DNA from: Marsupella aquatica
Taxonomy: Eukaryota; Marchantiophyta
DNA: 64,000 bases
Direction: 5' to 3'
NCBI GenBank assembly: GCA_973895155.1
Contig: OZ316891.1
Coordinates: forward strand, 2,914,001 to 2,978,000
In this document: in pieces, positions 11,556 through 22,679 of the stretch
Numbering within the stretch: position 1 is the stretch's first letter
Layout: every line of letters begins with the position of its first letter
Position numbers and translations under genes: made by a program
Notes under the pieces: model-generated
Told to the model about the DNA's origin: nothing
The model's database searches: none
The model's input: the letters and a program-made list of their open reading frames with translations, nothing else

Positions 11556-14050
11556 CTAATGCCTGGCACGCTTGCTAGAGCCGCCTGAGTGGGAACGACT
11601 ATCCCGTTGCCTTCTGAGCCTGTCGGCGTCCTGCTTGAGTAGCTGGACCTGATCCAGCAAAGATTCATTTTCTCGCTTCCCCGCGTCTACGTCTTGCGCG
11701 GCCTCCTGGCATGCCTCCTCCAGTTGTTGGGTGTCGCTCGTCAGTTTGTCCACCAACTAGGCCTGTTTTGTGGCTTCTCCTTGAAGCCATGCCACCTCTG
11801 CCTTTAGGGCGTCAATCTCGGCTGTGTCCTACTGAGACCTGGAGTCAGCTTCCTCCAGATCCTTTTGCCAACTGACGGCTTGCCCCTGCAAACCGTCAAT
11901 CTTGGTTCGGAGCCGCGCAATCTTGGCGTCCTTTCTAAGCCTGGCCTGTACTTCCAATGCTACTTGGGCTCTAGCCTCGGCGACCTGGTCTTCCATGGCC
12001 GTTACCTGAGGCTGTAGTTGCTGGAGTTCAGCCTCCAAGGTTGCCACTTCGTCCTTTAGGTAGGCAGACTTAACCTGATATCGCTCTATTCTCTGCGCAT
12101 GTCCTGCCCTTACTACCGCAACCAACTCCTGGTTGAAGAAGTAGGCCACCCTCCGGGCCATGTATTCCCCGGTGTCCCGAGAGATTTTTTGTGAGAAATC
12201 TCCCAACAACCCGTTCAGAAATGTGCCCGACGCAAAGAGTTCTGGATGGTCTAGACTATGTCCTTCGGGATTCGGGCACGGGCAGACTCCAACCCGTGCA
12301 GAAGTAGGAGTGGACACATCCAGCCCTTGAGGTAAGTCGGTCGAAGGGGATGGTTCCACTGGAGGTGGGTGGTTCTCCTGCACAACCGCGGGGAGTAGAG
12401 GATCTCCCTGGCTACCGTGGCATCTGCTTCGGGTATGGCTTCATCCGGCCCAGCTTTGATGGCATTGTCCCGATTGATCACGTCTAAGGTCGCGATAACG
12501 TCAATGGATATGCTTGGCGGGTTGCGGGGCCAGAAAGCAGGACTTGCAACTCCTAGACTTTGGGCCTTGGGCTGCGGTCACCTTACCTGGGCTGGGAACA
12601 CCCATTTTGGCGGGGTCAGCTCGGGCTCATTGAGACGCGGGAGGCTCCGGCGGTCGAAACAAGCATACCACTTGAGGATGATTTTGACGTGGCTAGCAAA
12701 GTACGCCCTCCCACCAAGGTACAAAGTCTTCCTTCTTTGCTCCATCTCCTCGTGGAACTTCTTGACAAAGAAGGACGCCCACTTCCTGGGCCAAAAGTTC
12801 TCCACCTGAATGACCTGAGCCGCCGATATTTCTCCTCTAGGTTCCATCATGTGGAGGGCATACCGCTGGAACTCTAGGCGTTCTGCTACCTCCGGGATGA
12901 GGCACGTCCCCATTAAGAACCCATTGTCCACTACCCCTTTGGCCGGGAAGCTAGAGGACTGGTATTTAGCTCCCTTGCCCCCAAGAGTGCGTAACTCTAC
13001 CCGGTTTATCCCCTCGGGTAAGCCGAAAATCATCTTTAGGCGCGCCTCATCAAGACACATCACTCTCCCGTGCGCTTGGGTTTGTTGACGGGCCTCGTCA
13101 AAGTTCTGAATGAACTCCGTCATATCCTGCCAGTAATACCTGCTCCCGTTCCAAGGGAGAGAGGTGAGGTGCTCAAACCCCTGGGTCTTCAGATAGCATG
13201 CATGCTTGGGGTGGAGGATGTTCTTGTGAATGTTGTCCCCCATGCGATGCATGGTCAGCTTGGCTACCGCAACCGTGGCCAAAGGCAACCCGGATACGGC
13301 TGCGGGCTCCTTCCTCTTCCTACCCCGAGACTGATTCCCGGGGTGACTAGAATAAGGGGACATCTCTCCATCCTCTTGGTCAAGTGGTGGTAGGGCGACT
13401 GCCGTGAGTATTGGTGCCGGGGCGCTAGCGTTACCGTGTTATCCCCCTTGGGCTTGCTGGGGTGGTGTGGTGTTGTTTGTACCCCGCGGTCGTCGATTCA
13501 AAGGAGGGTGAGCCTCCTCGTCTTTGGAGCTAATATGTACCGCATTCACCACGGATCGTACTCGAAGAGGTGGTGGAACTGGTGGCGGGGACCGGCTTGG
13601 CTGAGGTCGAGGAGGTGTAGGTACGGGTACTGGCACGGGTTGGCCGGCACTGGTCATTGATGGCAGAGTTGCCATGAAGTTCTGCAAGTGCCGGTGGAGG
13701 TTTTCCGACGCAAGTGGAGATGGTCCTGTCGACCGGGTAGTGTTGAACTCGCCCTTGATGATAGCCCAAACCCGAGCGGGGATGTGATCAAAGTGGTGCC
13801 TCTGTAAGTCGATCGTGCCCGGAATATTGAAGACCTCGTCCAAAAGGCGAAGCAGTGCCTCCCAACAACCGATGTATTTGCCTCCGTCGAAGAAGTACCC
13901 TGATACCTCTTTGGGTCGGTAAAGCTCGCTCTGGGACGGGTACTCAAAGTTAAGGAGATAGTGGTGTTGTCCTGCTTGGCGGATGGCTCTCTTGTATTCG
14001 CGTTCGATCTTGTAATGGCGCGGGTTAGCATGTTTCAATGAGTCGGCCAA
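11556..14050 (-). pseudogene. second LTR-encoded protein: folded domain plus coiled coil
   Basis: ORF 14050-13439 (203 codons) and ORF 13363-12578 (261 codons) share one phase. After a frameshift, ORFs 12383-11829 and 11756-11556 share another. The first ORF contains GYFFDGGKYIGCWEALLRLL and ends in a Pro-rich segment. The second has ARLKMIFGLPEGINRVELRT and FFVKKFHEEMEQRRKTLYLG, which aligns in layout with the plant-transposon-like domain of the larger LTR. The third is a coiled coil (LKDEVATLEAELQQLQPQVT). The sequence is clearly diverged from the host LTR protein, but the order of parts is the same. It is broken in this copy; function is unknown. Confidence 0.55.
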
Positions 14051-14299
14051 GTGTCCTCCGATAGACAGGAACTGAGTCTAGAATCATATGGCCGAACTGG
14101 AAAGGATCGTGTGTGACATTCAGAGGAGATAGCAGGTGACTAAGGAAAAGCGAGAGAGCTAGGATCGAAGTTGGCGCGTGGACTGGAGAGCTTGGTGCAC
14201 TGCAAAGGATCAACCCCCTTTTTATACCCTGAGAGCTCGTCGATCGCCCGACGCCTCCTCGTCGCTTATAGGTCGAGCCTTTCACGCTTGCAATGTACC

Positions 14300-14425
14300 G
14301 GCCCCTTCTCCAGTCCGGGTCAGCTCGTGTCAGTGGCCCTTTTCTCCAGTCCGGGTCCGGCTCCAGGTCAGTCAGTCCGGCTCCGGCTCCAGTCCGGGTC
14401 AGCTTGTGTCAGGGCCCATGACACG
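14300..14425. repeat. short tandem repeats upstream of the nested LTR promoter
   Basis: Blocks of CTCCAGTCCGGGTCAGCT and truncated versions (GGCTCCAGTCCGGG, CAGTCCGGCTCCGG) recur at least four times. They lie on the U3 side of the TATA-like box at 14220, where LTR enhancer repeats usually sit. Confidence 0.6.
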
Positions 14426-14748
14426 CTCGCAACCCGGGCGTGCAAATGGCGACCCGCCGCCAGCCCGAACATGGATTCCCCTTATTGACTAATGATTTCC
14501 TACTCATAATGGCTACCTAAGTACTGTTGTTATGCTAATAATAACGGCCTAAGATACCCCTAACCTGCGTGCTAAGCGTGGTTAGACCAAATTACTCATT
14601 ACCCGCTGTACAGGCGGCGTCACACCCCTTCTCTCCTTGGCCCCGGTAAAGGGGTTTTCCCTGGTAAGTTGGCTAAGGCCAACTTTGGAAGCAGTATTTT
14701 GTACTGGCCCCGTTGCCGCTGTCGTTCTCCTTTCCTTCTCCAGCAATT

Positions 14749-16385
14749 TCAGCAGATTCTGCATGCTGGTTGCTGCATGGGCAAGTCCTCCTTCCTCGGC
14801 CTAAACACTTGCTCGATTGTAGGACTGTCGGGCTGGGTCGGTTTCTCTATTGTCGGCCTTGGTTCCGGAACCTCCTCTGGTGATCTTGCCTGCAGGGGCA
14901 GTACCGGGGTGAATATCTGGCTTCGGGCATATCGGCACAATAGCGGCATGTGATAACCAAGCCGGGACACGCTTCCCATGCCAATCACCAGCTGTTCCTC
15001 CTTCAAGATCTTCTTTAGTTGGGTTAGGAGGTACCCATTGTAGTCTCGGCTTGGGTCTGGCCTCTCCGCCAGATAGACCTGTGCCTTGCCGATCTCTGCC
15101 CTCGGCAAGTTACAATGCATGGTCACCCACAAGAAATCAATCATTTCTCCTATGTGCGGGTTGGTGCAGGTATTTCGGAAGAAGCCATTCTTTGTTGATG
15201 GCCCTGGAAATGACCGGAACTCCTTGTCTGGCAAGGTCTTCCTGGTATCTACTTTGGTCTTATTGCCCATCGGCAAGCCAAACACTTTGGCAATCACCCG
15301 GGGAGTGAGATAGAAATCCTTCCCATACACCCTTGTGGAATTGGTCTCGGGCTCCCATGATCCCACAAATTCTAGTAAGTCTGAATCCGGCACCTCCAGC
15401 TTCAGCCATGGTAATTTTACGAATGCTTCCAAGCCGGATCTGGCCATGAAGCCCTGGTATTTCCGAGTCTACATAACCGTAAAGCATGCATCCTCTTCCC
15501 GCGCAAAGTGTAATTGCACCTCCTTGGGGAGGATCGCCGCCCAGCCTTTCCAGGTGTCATCTCTTGTTGGAACGACATTGACGGGGTCGACCTCCTCCTC
15601 TTTGGCTTCCGCCTGCCTCTGCTTCCCTACTCTGCTGGTTTCCTGGGTGCCGCCGACCTTGTTCTTTTCGCAGGGGTGGCTTCTTCATTGTTGTTCCCTT
15701 TCCTCTTCATAGCGGCTGCCATGGATGTTTCTCCTAGCACGGTTGCCTCCGTCCACCCCTCCGTGCCACCCTTCAAATCCCAGTGTATGTCGTTGCAGCG
15801 ATTGATGGCCTCCCGGATGCCGACTATCTTGTTCTCACAAAATAGAAGATCGTCGAGTTCGTCAGCAGTAGGCGTCCACAAGAATTCAGCTGTAATGAGT
15901 TTCCTTCCTAAGAAAGCAGACTTCTGCAGCTCCCACAGCCGAGCGAGCTCCTACCATTCTTGAGCTGCTCTCTCTGATTCTTCGTCCTGGTAGTAGGTCC
16001 CAATGTACTCAGTTTCCCGTTCTAATAGGCATCCCCAAAAATGAGCAGCTTGATTGACGTTGCTCATACCCCTCTTGAGTTGATCGTTGGTATTTGCTTC
16101 CACCCCGAGTGCTTGCCTGAGCAGCGGGCAGCAGTTGGCCTCCCGTAGTCGTTCGCTTGGCTTGTGTTTGCAAATGAGCCACCAGTCCTTGCGCTCGGTC
16201 CTTACCCCCCCCCCTTGGCTGGTCCTCCTTCCCGTTAGTAGCCACCGGTACCTAGCACGCCTTAACCCTAATCGTGTTTCCCCCAGTGTCCTTACTTTTG
16301 GCCTTGGCTTGGGTTCCATAGTCACCCTTAATTGTTTATATTTCCCTATTTTTGTTACTATACTAAGGTGTTTCCTAAGGTACAC
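14749..16385 (-). pseudogene. LTR-encoded protein, 3' LTR copy: N-terminal part and transposon-like domain
   Basis: ORFs 16385-15951 and 15881-15627 are in one phase; 15447-14749 is in another, so the frame is broken near 15600. An in-frame ATG near 16319 gives MEPKPRPKVRTLGETR, probably close to the true N-terminus, only about 120 bases inside the LTR. The middle part has NVNQAAHFWGCLLERETEYI; the last part is the YGKDFYLTPRVIAKVFGLPM domain. It is the same protein as in the other LTR, with more lesions. Confidence 0.6.
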
Positions 16386-16427
16386 TGAGACCTGATTTTA
16401 CTAATTAAGCTGGCCTAATGTTCCTGG

Positions 16428-17842
16428 CTAGGCATCACATAGCTCCCCACTTAATTGTGAAGCGTCCTTGCGAACAACTTTATCTTCATCCATATAGTAT
16501 TTCTTGAGGCGGTCGTAATGAATGCGAACGGGGTATATTTCTCCAGTGATGTTGGCCAATTGCACGGAGCCATTGGAGAACTTCATGTTTACTCTGAAGG
16601 ATCCTAACCAGCGAGTGTAAAGTTTACCCGGGAACCTACTATACCTACTATCATAAAGTAATACAAGATCTCCTGTGTGGATACTAATCGGTTTCAATCT
16701 TTTATCGTATTGCTGCTTCATGGTATTCTGTCTATATTCTACTCTCTCGGCTGAAATCATTCTTGCTTCTTCTAAAGCTTCTAATCTATATTCTCGCTCC
16801 TTTAGGCTTTCCTCCTCAGAGACTCTTTCCTCAATTGTAATTTGAAATGTGGGTATCTCAAGTTGCATGGGTACCAGAGCTTCTTGGCCAAAGGTTAAGA
16901 AATAGGGTGTATGACCAGTAGTGGATTTATAGGCTAAATTGTAAGCAAAAACAACAGCAAATAATTTATCATCCCAATCGAGTTTGTTCTGAGCTACAGT
17001 TTTGTTTAATATTTTTCCTATAATCCCATTGGCTCGTTCTGTCAACCCATTTGCCTTTGGGTGGTAAGGAGTAGTAGGTCTATGTCTAACTAAATATTGC
17101 TGATTTAAACGACTAATTATATCATTCAGAAAATGGGTTCCTCTATCACTAACTAATTCTAAGGGTGCTCCATACCTGGTGAAGATCTGCTCATACATGA
17201 ATTGAGCCATAGTAATTGCGTCATCCTCGTCGTCGGCCTGGCCTCCATCCATTTAGTTGCATAATTCGTGGCCAGGATTATGTACTTGTTTCTCCGAGGA
17301 TGGGTCAATGGTTTCATAGGTCCCATGAAATCAATACCCCACTTCTCGAATGGTGCCAGAGGTAGAATAGGGTGCAGAGGATGTCTTGTGGATGCCCTTG
17401 GTCCTCCCGCTCGTTGACAAGGATCGCATTGTTTGATAAACTGATAGACATCTTTGTGCAAGGTGGGTCACCAGTAACCGGCATTTAATATCTTTTTAGA
17501 CGTGGTTACTGGAGCAAAATCTCCGTCGGCCTCCTCTCCATGCATAGCCCGTAAGACTCGTTTGACCTCTCCCTTCTCCAAACACCTTTGAATCGTGCCA
17601 CTGATTCCATACCTGTGTAGCACACCCTTAATGTACTGATACTGTCTGACCTTCCACAGAAAGACTACGGCTTGTTCTCGGGTTAGCCCTAGCTGTAATC
17701 TGGACGTGCTGAGAAATTGCAAAATCTCAGGGTACCATGTATCAGCTATTTCCACAACGAGTAGCTCTTCGTCGGGAAATTGGTCATCAATGCAATTTGT
17801 GGCAAGTTCACCTGTGATCCTTGAATTAAAAGAAGTCGGCAT
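16428..17842 (-). pseudogene. gypsy integrase, broken
   Basis: ORF 17842-17468 holds the N-terminal zinc-binding region. After one stop, ORF 17461-17159 contains the CDPC pair and the first catalytic Asp in FEKWGIDFMGP. After another frameshift, ORF 17252-16428 has the second Asp (LELVSDRGTHFLN) and the Glu (KANGLTERANGIIGKILN). The C-terminus (LVLLYDSRYSRFPGKLYTRW) is the Athila/Tat-type tail with no chromodomain. The protein inserts the element DNA; here it is split into three frames. The ORF ends 12 bases inside the LTR edge. Confidence 0.87.
16440..16452 (-). other. polypurine tract of the gypsy element
   Basis: The minus-strand sequence AAGTGGGGAGCTA lies directly before the LTR start TGTGATGCC at 16439. 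It serves as the plus-strand primer in reverse transcription. Confidence 0.75.
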
Positions 17843-19502
17843 TGGCGTGTAGCTTTCCCGGCTTGATTTTTAGCTCATAGTCAAATTCCTGTAATAACAA
17901 AATCCATCTTGCTACCCTGCCTGTAAGGTCCGGCTTATTTAGTAGGTATTTCAAACTTTCATGATCGGTATGAAAGATTACTTTGTACCCTAGCAAATAA
18001 TGCCTAAACTTTTCACATGAATAAATGACTCCTAAAGCTTCTCTTTCTGTGGTGGAGTAGTTCCGTTCGGCATCGGCAAGCTGGCGGCTTGCAAAGTATA
18101 TGGGATGGTCCCTTCCTTTCTCATCAAACTGACTTAGTACTGAGCCGATACAGAAGCCTGAGACATCTACGAAGACATGAAAATCTTTGTTCCAGTCTGG
18201 TGCTATCATGACTGGGGCCTCTACTAACTTTTGCTTTAATTCCACCACAGCTGTTACTCTTTCTGTTGTGGGTTCAAAGTTTGCGCCTGCCTTGAGCATA
18301 TTGGTTAATGGTAAAGCTAGCTTGGCAAAATCCTTGATGAACCGGCGATAATACCCAATGCACCCCAAGAAGGATCTCACATCTTTTATGTTTTTAGGTT
18401 GCATGATATCAAGCCATACTGCTAGCTTACCCTTGTCAATCTCAATGCCCTTCTCCGATACTTTGTGCCCTAGCAGCACACCTTATTTTACTCCAAAGAA
18501 ACATTTATCTGGGTGTAACTTGAGACCTACCTCTCTGCATCTCATGAAGGTCTTCCTTAGGTATTTAGCATGCTTTGATGCTTTCCCAAATACTGCAAAG
18601 TCATCAATGAAGATTTCCATGAACTTTCTCAAGTAGTCATGGAAAATGTTCACCATTAATCATTGGAACATAGCTGGTGCGTTGCAGAGTCCAAACAGCA
18701 TACGATTGAAGACATAGATCCCCCATTCTGTGATGAAGGCCGTCTTGATTTGGTCCTTCTGCCTAATCCTAATTTGGTTATAACTAGAGTACCCATCCAT
18801 GAATGAGTATAATTCATGATTGGCTACCATGTCTAGTACCATATCAGTAAAGGGTAAAGGAAAATGGTCTTTTAACGTAGCCTCATTCAACTTCCTGTAA
18901 TCCTGACAAACTCGGATCTTGGGTTTACCATCGGGTCCAGCTTTCTTGGGAACTATCACAATTGGAGACACCCAGTCTGAATGTAGGACTGGAGTGATGA
19001 ATCCGGCTTCCACTAGTTTGTCAATTTCAGTTTTGACCATCAGGGAATACTTAGGGTTCATCCTTCGAATTGGTTGTTGAAATGATTTGGCCCCTAACAT
19101 GAGATCAATTCGATGTTCTCCTAATTTTGGGTCTACTCCCTTCAGGTCTTGGTGACTCCATGCGAACACATCCTGAAATTCAATCAGTAATTCACTGATT
19201 TCTTTCTCAAGCTCAGGTGCTAGGTCCCGTCCCAAGTTCAGTTCCCTTCCTTCTCCTAAGTCAAGCTTTCGGTATTGCCGTGCTTGGATCATATTAATCT
19301 GCTTCTTTAAGTTTGGGTCCAATTTGGCTTCTAGCCTCTCCAGTCTCATACCTCCATAAATTGGAATCTCGGCCGTACTAGCCAAGTTGGTTTCTACCTG
19401 GTTATCCGTAGAGTGTCCCCTCGCCGGACTATTCGGTTTTGAATTGGTGATCGGCTTCCCTTCCTGCCTAGGCTCTGGCTTATTTCTGTGTATCTCATCC
19501 AT
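17826..19502 (-). pseudogene. gypsy reverse transcriptase and RNase H, broken
   Basis: The RT begins within 19502-18660: LVEAGFITPVLHSDWVSPIV, IRVCQDYRKLNEATLKDHFP, and FNRMLFGLCNAPAMFQ just before a TGA at about 18658. In the same frame the RT active-site motif reads FIDDF (about 18597-18611). After a TAA at about 18481 the RNase H follows in ORF 18479-17826, with HVFVDVSGFCIGSVLSQ, FASRQLADAERNYSTTEREA and FHTDHESLKYLL. RT copies the element RNA and RNase H removes it. The first stop sits where an Arg codon is usual and fits CGA to TGA. At 17840 the frame shifts into the integrase ORF. Confidence 0.88.
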
Positions 19503-19648
19503 TCCTGCCTCCTAAGGGTCAGGTCGTTGTGCTCTTCCGGCTTCTAATAGGGCCTCAATTTGTTCTGCCCTTGTAATCGGCTTGTATGCCGATTCCATGG
19601 TATTTATTTTATTGCCGATGATAGACGGCGTTGTGGATCCTACCGGCT

Positions 19649-20614
19649 CTACCACAACGCCCGAGGAAAATCCATTGGCTCGGGTGCAGCTCCCCACTTA
19701 GCCGTTTCATCCAACTGGTCCACTTTTTGTGCTTCCTCCAGAATTGAAGCTAAAAAGGTGGACTCTATGGCAAAGCAATCCTCGGTTTCGTCTTCATATT
19801 CCTCCAAGTCACTCTCCATAGGTTCTTGCCATAGTCCGCTGGGGGATACCTCTGGTCCAAAGATACTTTCTTCGGTCAGGTTAGTGAGGCATTCTAGCCA
19901 ACGTACCTCATCTGCTGACTCCAGTCCACTATCATACCCGTCTACCTCCCTGATGCTTCTCCTTCGGTCATCCTTGGTTTCCCAAGATACCGTGATAGCG
20001 GGGTTTCCAAAAGTGAACTCCTTCTTCCCCCAATCCTCTATTACCTTGGCTAGATACAGCCATGGCCTGCCAATCAATAGCCAAAATGATGTAGGGTTTA
20101 CCGGCTTCATTACTACATAGTTAATGCTAAAGAAGATCCCTCCTATCATAGTCTTGATGCCGGTTAACACTCCCGTGGGAATGACTTGATACCCATTGGC
20201 CATGTTCAACACTCTTCCAGTCATCTCCGGCGTTAGTCCCCATCCTTTTGCTGTTGAATCAATCATAATGCATACCCCTGATCCTCCATTGATGGGTACC
20301 CTTAGTAATATTTCTCCTTGAATCATTAATGGTAGTGTTGGGGCTCCTTGATCTTCTTCTATCATTAGCACGTCGGATCTGTTTGCTACCTTGGGTAATC
20401 TCGGCTTGCAGGGAATGGCCTTCCTTAACTGCTTCCAGAAGTATGGGCTATTTTTCAATAGTTGACCTACTGTTGCCGAGACTCTAGATTCTAGTACATC
20501 TTTAGCCAAGTCATAGGGGACTATCGGCTTCTCTTCTGCCGGTGTCTCTGTATGGGCTTCTGCCGGTTTTTTCACACTAGTTTCCACATCCCTTGGATCC
20601 TCCAAAGCGAACAA
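19649..20614 (-). pseudogene. gypsy aspartic protease region
   Basis: The 321-codon ORF is in the same phase as ORF 21286-20624 and separated from it by one TGA. It contains a retropepsin-like core: INGGSGVCIM, then NMANGYQVIPTGVLTGIKT and FWLLIGRPWLY, in the order usual for plant gypsy proteases. The expected catalytic Asp of D-G-G or D-T/S-G is Asn here (codon AAT, about 20288-20290), a single transition away from GAT. The tail (residues about 220-320) is acidic. The frame then shifts near 19680 relative to the RT. Confidence 0.7.
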
Positions 20615-20623
20615 CGCTTTGGC

Positions 20624-22610
20624 TCATTTCACATCCTTAGCTATGGCTTCGGTATTCTCCAGGGTTTCCAATTCTCGCAGTTGTTCCTTAACACTAGCCA
20701 TAATAGAGGGGTAAAACAACTTAGGGTGATCTTGATTGAAGTCGTTGTCCTGTGAAGGATTGGGCTCACTGGTGGGCTCATGGCTTACCTGTGTTGTCGG
20801 CGCCCTTCCTTCTCCTTCTGTTGATGTTGATGAAGAGTCGATCTTTTCTTCTTTAACCTTCCCTTTATTTTTGGCCAGCCCATCCCACCTTTCCTTCCTT
20901 CTCGTGGATTGAGTAGAGACCCGATAGCAATCATGATCTAAATCCTCTTCTGAAAATGTTGATAGGGCCTTGACCTCATCATTAGATGGTCCAAACTCTG
21001 CCTTGGCATCCACTTGCCATCCAAGTTTGATGTGGTTGATTTGAACTCCTCCTGGGGTAGTACCCGAAGGCAAGACCTTGACCGGCAAGAGCTTATGATT
21101 TGCGGCAAGTCCTGCCAACCAAGTAGGACATTGTCCTGGCATGTGACCTTCCTGTCGGCATCCCATACATAGCTGAGCTGGTTGTCCATCACCTTGTTTG
21201 CGTGCAAAATGGCCAGGTTGACCACCATTCTCTAGCAAAATGGCCAGGTTGACCACAATTATAGCATGCCGCAAATCGTTGCACATTTGGCCTAGGAAGT
21301 ACTGACAGATTCTGAATAATCCAAGGATACATTTCTCCCGGATTGTTCCTTAATCCTGACTAGAGAGATGCAGGTTGGTTGGATAAGTCTCGTGCTCCAG
21401 TCTCACTGATGCCAAAAACACTATCAGCGGCATCCCCTAGAAAGTACTCTACTTCTCCCTGACATGGTCTGACCTCAGCCACATGCCGAACATGACTAGT
21501 ATTAAGTTTAGGACATGCGTCTTTATGATGTCCGGTTTTATAACATAAGGCACACCATACAGAGCTATCCTCGAGTACTACCTTATTCTTTGGTTTTACC
21601 TCTGCTATTATAGCTTTAAGCTGCTTGGTAAGAGCTATGATGTTATCTGGCATTTTAGCTTCTAACTTGACTTTCAACTTCCCCCTCCTTCTACCCTTCT
21701 TTTTCCGAGATTTTCCTTCTTCAGAACTAGAAGATGACTCACTCTTGCTACTTCCACTATTCGAGCTTGAGTTATCACTTCTTGACTTCTTAGAATGTTT
21801 CTTTTTCTTATCTTTTTTCTTATGGGGTGATCCTTCCTCCGATGAGGAACTCTCAGACTTGAGCTATTTTTTCCGGCTTGTGATGTCCGCATTAATGTAT
21901 AATTGAATATCTCTAATTGCCTTGGCTAAAGTCTCTGGGTTCTTTTTCCTAATTGCAAAACTCATCTTCTATGGCAAAGCATTCATCAACCATTGAAGTT
22001 GCATACCTTCAGATGCATTGGTCTTTGTACGTCTTACCAGCTTTTGGAAGCGTTGCAAGAACTTTCTGAAGGATTTGTTCTCCTTGAACCGGAGTCGTCC
22101 CAATTTCAGCACTACTAGCTGTGAGGTTCCAATGGGTTGAAACTCCTTTACAAATAGTGATTTGAAGGTATGCCAGATGGCTTGATCTTCCACATCCAAT
22201 GCTCTGTACTAAGGCCTAGCCTCACCCTTGAACAGGCCGAGAAGAATCTGCATCTTGATGGCCGATTCTCCATTTGCTACAGTGGTCCCTTCGAAGTCAT
22301 CCAACCATTCATCCGGATCATCATCTCCTCTTCCATGAAATGCCTTGTAATGAATGCGCGACTGTTGGCTCAGTCTGGTCCTAGGCCTCTCTTCTGGCCG
22401 TGCCTCTGGTTCCCCCATGTCGGTTGGGGACTCACTTCTCCCTACCGACTCCTCTTCTAGTATGTCTTCTTCGATGCCACTTTCAGTTACGGAATGACTA
22501 GCTCCTTTTGCCCCTCTCAGTCGCTGTGTATCATGCCACTTGGCGAGCTGCTGTAGACAAACTCTCTCCCGTTGAATCGCTCTTTCCTCCCTTGGCGTAG
22601 TTTCAGTCAT
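20624..22610 (-). pseudogene. gypsy gag (capsid and zinc knuckles), broken
   Basis: ORFs 22610-22209, 22199-21969 and 21677-21360 share one frame separated by stops. A retrotransposon capsid segment (YKAFHGRGDDDPDEWLDDFE, then FKENKSFRKFLQRFQKL) is followed by a serine/lysine-rich linker and a CCHC knuckle, CALCYKTGHHKDAC (C-x2-C-x4-H-x4-C). Downstream, ORF 21286-20624 is offset by one base and carries a second good knuckle, CMGCRQEGHMPGQC. The change of frame is explained by a 31-bp tandem duplication (21204-21256) inside a third knuckle. Gag packages the element RNA. This copy cannot make a continuous product. Confidence 0.8.
21204..21256. repeat. 31-bp-offset tandem duplication inside gag
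   Basis: The 22-base block beginning GCAAAATGGCCAGG occurs at 21204-21225 and again at 21235-21256. The offset of 31 is not a multiple of three and shifts the gag frame at a zinc knuckle. Confidence 0.85.
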
Positions 22611-22657
22611 TACCTACGTTTCCTCCCTGACTTCATATCTCACAGTTTAAGAAATGC

Positions 22658-22675
22658 CCCCTCCATCTAGCGCCA
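22658..22675 (-). other. primer binding site of the gypsy element
   Basis: On the minus strand, the LTR end ACCACA is followed by TTTT and then TGGCGCTAGATGGAGGGG. A TGGCGC... start right after the LTR is usual for plant gypsy primer sites. I cannot name the tRNA with certainty. Confidence 0.7.
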
Positions 22676-22679
22676 AAAA

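Larger units (their letters stand above)
10659..14624 (-). mobile_element. nested 3,966-bp solo-LTR-like insertion, different family
   Basis: In plus orientation it starts TGTCACG and ends CGTCACA, the TG...CA termini of an LTR with short inverted ends. It is flanked by CCCCT on both sides (10654-10658 and 14625-14629). The uninterrupted partner LTR reads GGCCCCCTTCTCTCC at this point, confirming an insertion with 5-bp duplication. No gag, pol, primer site or internal repeat pair is present, so a solo LTR left by recombination is the simplest reading. Minus-strand TATAAAAAGG at about 14226-14217 precedes the reading frame, as a promoter would. Confidence 0.8.
9026..16439 (-). repeat. 3' LTR of the gypsy element, truncated and interrupted
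   Basis: This copy matches the 5' LTR from about 23920 to 27346 and ends at the same GGCATCACA terminus (16439). The outer part of the LTR (equivalent of 22680-23919, about 1.24 kb) is missing. Homology stops at about 9026 within a CTTCTTCTT run. A foreign 3,966-bp segment with a 5-bp duplication interrupts it at 10659-14624. Removing that leaves about 3,443 bp, agreeing with 3,427 bp in the partner. In the stretch 15061-15180 against the partner I count 8 mismatches, all transitions. Confidence 0.87.

Noticed and set aside
14171-14492. two 104-105-codon plus-strand ORFs
   Set aside because: They lie over the GC-rich U3 repeats of the nested LTR and oppose its coding strand.
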